From: Lentimicrobiaceae bacterium
Lineage (GTDB): Bacteria; Bacteroidota; Bacteroidia; Bacteroidales; JALOCA01
NCBI GenBank assembly: GCA_023227965.1
Contig: JALOCA010000047.1
Location: forward strand, 1-20,923
Direction: 5' to 3'
DNA: 20,923 nucleotides
Under the pieces are notes generated by a model. That model was not told where the DNA came from, ran no database searches, and was given only the letters and a program-made list of their open reading frames with translations. A program made the translations under genes and the position numbers. This document shows, one piece after another, positions 16,083 through 20,923 of the stretch. The first letter of the stretch is position 1. Every line of letters begins with the position of its first letter.

Positions 16083-18947
16083 ATGCAAAGAAGAACTTTT
16101 CTATTTCAAAGTGCAATTCTTTCGGCAGGATGTGTCGCCGCAAATTCAGTCTCTGTTTTAGGCACCAATAAACTGGCCTCCAAACAGATCCTTTTTGATG
16201 CCGATCTTTACAAATTGTTTAAAATTCCGGATTCGGTTTACCGCCCTTTTGTCCGGTGGTGGTGGAATGGCGATAAAGTAGAAGCCAAAGAACTCGTCAG
16301 GGAATTGCATCTGTTAAAAGAAGCCGGTATTGGCGGAGTGGAAATCAATCCGATTTCGTTCCCATCCACCGGAGATGATTTAGGGAAAAAGTCCCTAACC
16401 TGGTTGAGTGAAGAGTGGATCGACATGTTACAGGTAACCTTCGCGGAAGCGAGAAAACTGGACATGACCTGTGATTTAATTGTCGGTTCGGGCTGGCCTT
16501 TTGGAGCTGAAACGCTTAAAACAGACGAACGGGCACAGGTAGTAATCGTTGATGCCGAAAAACTGGAGGGCCCGACTGTCTATGAAACATCCCAATTCAA
16601 CCTATTCAAAACGGTTGATCCGGGTGTTACCGAGCCGTGCCCAGGCAGGACATTTGAAATCCTGTCACTTAAACTTGTACCTGATCCGATGAGTGGCCTG
16701 GATCAGGTGATTGACCTATCAGACAAGCGAAAAGACGAAATCATCCGGGTTGAAGTACCTGCCGGCAAATATGTCTTTTATGCACTGATAAAGGTCAATT
16801 CGTTTGCCAGTGTGATCAATGGCGCTCCTGGTGCCGCTGGCCCGATCCTCAACCACATGGACAAGATAGCAGTAAGAAAGTATCTTGACCACATGTCTGA
16901 TACTATCCGGAAAAAGACAGGCCCGCTCTCAAATCATCTGCGCGCCCTCTTTACCGACTCTATGGAGTTGGAAGGAAGTAACTGGACAGGGGATTATGCC
17001 GAAGAGTTTAGAAAACGCCGTGGATACGACATCATGCCCTATCTTCCATTTATCCTGTTTAAAGTCGGACGGCTTGGAGGGGTCATCGATGAAAAGTATG
17101 GTGCAGCAAAAACAGCCGGATTTGCTGAAGATATCAGACGTGTCCGCTTTGATTTCGAACTAACAAAGGCCGAATTACTAAAAGAACGCTTCACGCAGAC
17201 TTACCTGCAATGGTGTAAAGATCAAAATGTAAAATCACGTGCCCAGGCTTACGGCCGTGGATTTTTCCCACTGGAAACCAGTCTCGGCTACGATATTCCC
17301 GAAGGTGAATCCTGGACGACCAACTGGTTGAAACACAAGCTCGGCGAAGAAATGTCGGACGAAGATTACCGCAGGGGTCGAGGCTATACCATGATCAACA
17401 AATTTGTCTCTTCGGCTGCTCATCTCGCGGGCAAAAGAGTCGTTAGCTGCGAAGAGATGACCAATACCTATATCGTCTTCAATGCCACTTTGGAATTACT
17501 CAAAATCGGTTCCGACCAGAGTATTATGTCTGGGACCACCCACTCGGTGTGGCATGGGTTCAACTATTCACCTCCCGAAACACCATTCCCGGGTTGGGTT
17601 CAATATGGATCCTATTACAACGAAAACAACAACTGGTGGCCCTATTTCAAATACCTGAACGACTATAAAGCCCGCCTTTCGTCACAACTTCAGAATGCCG
17701 ATATGTACACCGACATCGCTGTGATGCCGGCAACATACGACATGTGGGGTGAAATGGGCGTACAGACCGACCCGTTTCCTGAGAAACTCAATATACCATA
17801 CACCTCCATCATTTGGGAATCCATCAATAAAAACGGAGGCGCCGCCGACTATACAACTGAAATTATTATCAAGGATTCGGCTGTTAAACATGGAAAACTA
17901 TGCTATGGACCAAAAAAATACGGAACTATATTTCTGGTAGAGGTTACCAGTACTTCTCCTGAAACATTGGCCAAATTGTACGATTTTGTCTCTTCCGGGG
18001 GCCGAATTTTTTGCATCGAAAAATATCCTGAAAAATCACTGGGATTGGTCGATGGCACTGAAAGGGACAAAGAAATCCAGAATTGGGTAGGGAAACTGAA
18101 AGCTTTCCCCGACCGTTTTATCCTGGTAAAGAAACCTCAGGACAACCGCTTCCTGGAATGGTACAAAGAGGTAATGACGAAATACCATATTCCGCATTAT
18201 CTTGAAATTGAAAACCCTGATCGTTTTCTAATGCAGAACCGATACCAGACCGACGATAAGAGTGAAATCTTCTTCTTTGCCAATGCCCACATGCACAATG
18301 CCCACAGTACCAAGGTGACTTTCTCAAAGGAGATTACCAGGGGCAGAAATGGATGGGTTTGGGATACAGAAAGTGGCGAACGGTACCGCATTAACCTGAA
18401 AGAGGATAGTTTTGAGTTGAATCTCGGTCCTGCCGAATCTCGTCTGATCATCTTCAACAAGGAAAGTAAAGGCCAGAATTGGATCCCTATACCGACCACA
18501 GGAGCTGATAGCAAGTCGTTGAGTGGATGGGATGTTGAATTACGACATAGTCGCGAAAACTGGGTGAAAACCATGCGCATGGAAGAACTTAAAGATCTAA
18601 AAGAGACCAATTTTGTTAGTTTTACCGGAACAGTAATTTATCGTCGTAAATTAGAATCCGAAAAGGTAAAAGAGACTTTCATTAATCTCGGAAAAGTTTG
18701 GGGAGTCTCTGAAGTCATTGTCAACGGAAAGAGTTGCGGGGTAAAATGGTATGGCCATCGGATCTACAATATTTCATCCTGCTTGCAAAAAGGCTCCAAT
18801 GAGGTCGAAATCCGGATAACCACCACGATGGGCAATTACATGAAAACCCTTACAGATAACAAGACTGCACAAAAATTTACGGTCCTCAAAACGAAAGATC
18901 AACCCATACAATCGATGGGATTGATCGGGCCTGTTACGCTTTATTAA
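16083..18947 (+). CDS. GH106-type alpha-L-rhamnosidase
   Basis: A 954-residue enzyme expected to release terminal alpha-L-rhamnose from pectic or related glycans. The N-terminus MQRRTFLFQSAILSAG has the twin-arginine RRTFL motif common in Bacteroidota exported enzymes; Cys17 with AGC might alternatively make it a lipoprotein. The GH106 N-terminal barrel starts with YRPFVRWWWNGDKV (53-66) and LHLLKEAGIGGVEINP (75-90). Later family landmarks are GSGWPFGAE (135-143), FTDSMELEGSNW (290-301; D292, E295), CEEMTNTY (456-463; E457/E458) and HGFNYSPPETPFPGW (491-505). One pair of these acidic residues should be the inverting catalytic pair. A C-terminal galactose-binding-like sandwich (about 815-925) includes NLGKVWGVSEVIVNGKSCGV (868-887). 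Length is normal. Exact activity within the family is inferred. Confidence 0.88.
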   Translation: MQRRTFLFQSAILSAGCVAANSVSVLGTNKLASKQILFDADLYKLFKIPDSVYRPFVRWWWNGDKVEAKELVRELHLLKEAGIGGVEINPISFPSTGDDLGKKSLTWLSEEWIDMLQVTFAEARKLDMTCDLIVGSGWPFGAETLKTDERAQVVIVDAEKLEGPTVYETSQFNLFKTVDPGVTEPCPGRTFEILSLKLVPDPMSGLDQVIDLSDKRKDEIIRVEVPAGKYVFYALIKVNSFASVINGAPGAAGPILNHMDKIAVRKYLDHMSDTIRKKTGPLSNHLRALFTDSMELEGSNWTGDYAEEFRKRRGYDIMPYLPFILFKVGRLGGVIDEKYGAAKTAGFAEDIRRVRFDFELTKAELLKERFTQTYLQWCKDQNVKSRAQAYGRGFFPLETSLGYDIPEGESWTTNWLKHKLGEEMSDEDYRRGRGYTMINKFVSSAAHLAGKRVVSCEEMTNTYIVFNATLELLKIGSDQSIMSGTTHSVWHGFNYSPPETPFPGWVQYGSYYNENNNWWPYFKYLNDYKARLSSQLQNADMYTDIAVMPATYDMWGEMGVQTDPFPEKLNIPYTSIIWESINKNGGAADYTTEIIIKDSAVKHGKLCYGPKKYGTIFLVEVTSTSPETLAKLYDFVSSGGRIFCIEKYPEKSLGLVDGTERDKEIQNWVGKLKAFPDRFILVKKPQDNRFLEWYKEVMTKYHIPHYLEIENPDRFLMQNRYQTDDKSEIFFFANAHMHNAHSTKVTFSKEITRGRNGWVWDTESGERYRINLKEDSFELNLGPAESRLIIFNKESKGQNWIPIPTTGADSKSLSGWDVELRHSRENWVKTMRMEELKDLKETNFVSFTGTVIYRRKLESEKVKETFINLGKVWGVSEVIVNGKSCGVKWYGHRIYNISSCLQKGSNEVEIRITTTMGNYMKTLTDNKTAQKFTVLKTKDQPIQSMGLIGPVTLY

Positions 18948-18970
18948 TTACTATTCTACAAACCAACAAT

Positions 18971-20287
18971 ATGAGCAAGCTAAAAATCACCGTTTTATTT
19001 CTGATATTCATTTGTGCGCTTCAACTCTCTGCGGAGGATTACAAAGCCTCGATATTCGGTATCAAGTCGAACGGGACAACTTTAAACACTACGGCCATCC
19101 AAAAGGCCATTGATTACATTCATGAAAAAGGTGGTGGCCGACTGGTATTTTACGTTGGTCGTTACCTCACCGGAAACATCCAACTCAAATCCAACGTGAG
19201 TATTCAATTGGAGGAAGGGGCCATCCTGGTAGGTTCAACCAATATCTACGACTACAACATCAACACTCCTTATAGTTCGCTGGTTTTTGCCTATCAGGCG
19301 GAGAATATCGGGATCAATGGCAAGGGTGTTATTGATGGTCAGGGCCGTGAAGTGGCTTATAACCTGATCGATCAGATTCACAAAGGAATCATTGCCGACG
19401 AATTGAGGAACGATCGTCCTTCCACACGCCGACCTCGTGCCATTTACTTCCGCGAATGCAAAAACGTCGAAATTACCGGCATCGTAATTAGAAATTCGGC
19501 CGACTGGGTTCAGATATACGACCAGTGCCAGAACCTGAAGATCGACAAAATAACCGTTGACAGCAAAGCCTTCTGGAACAACGATGGTCTGGACATCGTG
19601 GATTGTAAAGATGTTAAGCTCACCAATTCCTTCATCGATGCAACGGATGATGCCATCTGTTTTAAATCGCACGACGCGACCAAAATGTGCGAAAATGTTG
19701 AAGTGCGCAATTGTGTAGCCCGTTCAAGCGCCAATGGGATCAAATTCGGCACGGTAACTTCAGGAGGTTATAAAAACTTCAAAATCATCAACAACAAGGT
19801 ATATGACACCTACCGGTCGGCCATCACCATCGCAACTCCTGACGGAGGTGTAATAGATAACATATTGGTTGACAGCCTATACGCCTACAATACCGGGAAT
19901 GCCATTTATCTTAGGATTGGAGCCCGCTGGAACAAAGGCCGTATAGGTTCCATGAGCAATATCACCATTCAGAATATGTATGCCGAAATCCCAAATTCCA
20001 AACCGGATGCCGGATACGAATATGAGGGTCCGATTGAAGATTTACCCCGGAATATTTCACCAGCCAGTATTGTTGGACTTCCGGGCCAGGACATTACAAA
20101 TGTGACATTGCGTAACATCCGGATTGTATATCCCGGAGGCAGTAACCCAAATTACGCGTTCCGTGGTACCAAATCCTCCGATTTGGACTTCGCAAATCCG
20201 AAAAATACCTTTCCCATATTTCAATTCTACAGCTGCCATGACGATCCCTTTGTCGGCCTCTGGTATAGTTCTTCTTATATTTCTTAA
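18971..20287 (+). CDS. GH28-family pectinase-fold glycoside hydrolase, divergent active site
   Basis: A 438-residue right-handed beta-helix protein with a Sec signal (cleavage after LSA, Ala21). GH28 enzymes hydrolyse galacturonate linkages in pectin. The Asp pattern is kept: FWNNDGLDIVDC (201-212; D205) in place of NTDG, and DATDDAICFKS (223-233; D226, D227). The GHG histidine motif is replaced by SSANGIKFG (252-260) and the RIK motif by LRIGAR (314-319), where R315 remains but Lys does not follow. I recall many PUL-encoded GH28 relatives sharing this variant, so it may mark a subfamily with another uronic-acid or rhamnogalacturonan specificity. After NPNYAFRGTKSSDLDF (392-407) relatives I remember continue with a longer tail; here the protein ends soon after at FVGLWYSSSYIS, so a shortened C-terminus is possible. 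It begins 23 bases after the rhamnosidase stop, in the same operon. Confidence 0.88.
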   Translation: MSKLKITVLFLIFICALQLSAEDYKASIFGIKSNGTTLNTTAIQKAIDYIHEKGGGRLVFYVGRYLTGNIQLKSNVSIQLEEGAILVGSTNIYDYNINTPYSSLVFAYQAENIGINGKGVIDGQGREVAYNLIDQIHKGIIADELRNDRPSTRRPRAIYFRECKNVEITGIVIRNSADWVQIYDQCQNLKIDKITVDSKAFWNNDGLDIVDCKDVKLTNSFIDATDDAICFKSHDATKMCENVEVRNCVARSSANGIKFGTVTSGGYKNFKIINNKVYDTYRSAITIATPDGGVIDNILVDSLYAYNTGNAIYLRIGARWNKGRIGSMSNITIQNMYAEIPNSKPDAGYEYEGPIEDLPRNISPASIVGLPGQDITNVTLRNIRIVYPGGSNPNYAFRGTKSSDLDFANPKNTFPIFQFYSCHDDPFVGLWYSSSYIS

Positions 20288-20323
20288 TCAACTTGTCTCC
20301 TTTAGCCGGATTTAACAGGTTGA
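20288..20323. terminator. Possible bidirectional terminator between convergent genes
   Basis: TCAACTTGT (20288-20296) pairs with ACAGGTTGA (20315-20323), 9 bp with one T-G wobble and an 18-base loop. It starts at the base right after the GH28 stop and lies in the 67-base gap between convergent genes. No clean T-run follows on either strand, so the call is weak. Confidence 0.3.
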
Positions 20324-20354
20324 CTGTGTCCTAATATTCAAGTCATTTAATATT

Positions 20355-20923
20355 TTATTCTGCCCTATATAAAATCCATTCATTTATTGTTGGTTCTTTT
20401 GACTCAACTATCTTCAATCTGAAATAGCGAGAGATCACTGGAGTAATTGACTGGGTATATCCGGTTCCATTTGTCCTAATTTCAACAGATTTTATCCATT
20501 TATTTCGTGTTTTACATTGTATTTCAATTTTTTGACCTTTATTATCCCATGGATGCCATGGTTCGACAACTGAAACTACCCCTATCAAAGTTTCCTCACC
20601 CAAATCTATTTCAGCCCAGCGTTCCTGATCGTCATCGGTAGGTTGCCATTTGTTTTTTGGATCGCCATCAGTAAGATGATCGGAATTATAACTGATCTTT
20701 GCTGAAGATACTTTTACTTTCTTACCGGCAGACGGTAAGGGCAAAACGTTGGGTTCTCCCTCCACCTCCAAAACAACAACAGAAACATACTTGTCCGGAG
20801 CAGCAAAAGGCAGTTTGACAATATTCTTCAATTCGGATTTCTGAACTTCCAATGTCGCTTTAGGAGCAGACAACAAATAGGCCCTTTCAATTTTATTGAG
20901 CAATGGAATTGATAGTAGTCCAT
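20355..20923 (-). CDS. GH29-type alpha-L-fucosidase, C-terminal part with F5/8-type C domain (partial)
   Basis: The frame reads in from the window end and stops at 20355-20357, so only the last ~189 residues are present; no real start lies inside the window. The first part, GLLSIPLLNKIERAYLL, KLPFAAPDKYVSVVVLEVEG and what lies between, matches the small beta-sandwich that follows the catalytic barrel in GH29 alpha-L-fucosidases. The last ~120 residues form a discoidin (F5/8 type C, CBM32-like) domain: SAKISYNSDHLTDGDPKNKW, WAEIDLGEE, GVVSVVEPWHPWDNKGQKIE and SRYFRLKIVESKEPTINEWI. The catalytic residues lie outside the window. It faces the PUL convergently and may be the edge of a second transcription unit acting on the same glycan. 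Confidence 0.8.
   Translation of the reverse strand, partial: GLLSIPLLNKIERAYLLSAPKATLEVQKSELKNIVKLPFAAPDKYVSVVVLEVEGEPNVLPLPSAGKKVKVSSAKISYNSDHLTDGDPKNKWQPTDDDQERWAEIDLGEETLIGVVSVVEPWHPWDNKGQKIEIQCKTRNKWIKSVEIRTNGTGYTQSITPVISRYFRLKIVESKEPTINEWILYRAE

Noticed and set aside
1..20923. CRISPR arrays, tRNA or rRNA genes
   Set aside because: No regular spaced repeats, cloverleaf-like segments or rRNA-like stretches were seen; intergenic space is small and accounted for.

Overview
The window reads as a polysaccharide utilisation locus (PUL) from a member of the Bacteroidota. The evidence is a SusC/SusD pair, an ECF sigma factor with a FecR-type anti-sigma factor, several lipoprotein signal peptides with a Bacteroidota-type lipobox, and starts without a Shine-Dalgarno sequence. 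BACON, DUF4974 and STN domains point the same way. I cannot name a genus from sequence alone; an environmental plant- or algal-glycan degrader is a reasonable guess. All genes but the last lie on the + strand.

Region 1 (1-4504): the last codons of a possible upstream gene, a small membrane-anchored protein with two [4Fe-4S] motifs, a GH3 family lipoprotein, and a secreted protein of about 470 residues that looks like an alpha/alpha-barrel enzyme but that I cannot assign. The last two genes are 5 bases apart and probably co-transcribed.

Region 2 (4505-4950): a gene-free gap holding a roughly 255 bp fold-back element (MITE-like) built from nested inverted repeats, with a candidate 5 bp target duplication. 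It abuts the last ~35 codons of a marC-family membrane protein gene whose 5' part is missing. This looks like a rearrangement scar between the upstream enzymes and the regulatory core.

Region 3 (4951-12417): ECF sigma factor, FecR-like anti-sigma factor, a SusC-type TonB-dependent transporter carrying the N-terminal STN signalling domain, and a SusD-type glycan-binding lipoprotein. This is the classic trans-envelope circuit: substrate binding at SusC/D is signalled through STN to FecR and releases the sigma factor. The 262 bp between fecR and susC holds three separate inverted repeats. Two hairpins follow susD, probably terminators.

Region 4 (12418-20287): the enzyme block. It contains a BACON-Fn3-M64 metallopeptidase lipoprotein, a TIM-barrel hydrolase of uncertain family, a GH106-type alpha-L-rhamnosidase with a Tat-like signal, and a GH28-type pectinase-fold protein with a divergent active site and a possibly shortened C-terminus.

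Region 5 (20288-20923): a convergent gene on the - strand, cut by the window end. It encodes the C-terminal part of a GH29-type alpha-L-fucosidase with an F5/8-type C (discoidin) domain.

Taken together the enzymes suggest a glycan with rhamnose, galacturonate, fucose and beta-linked glucose or xylose, such as rhamnogalacturonan or arabinogalactan-protein side chains. The peptidase would fit a glycoprotein target. The substrate is inference only.
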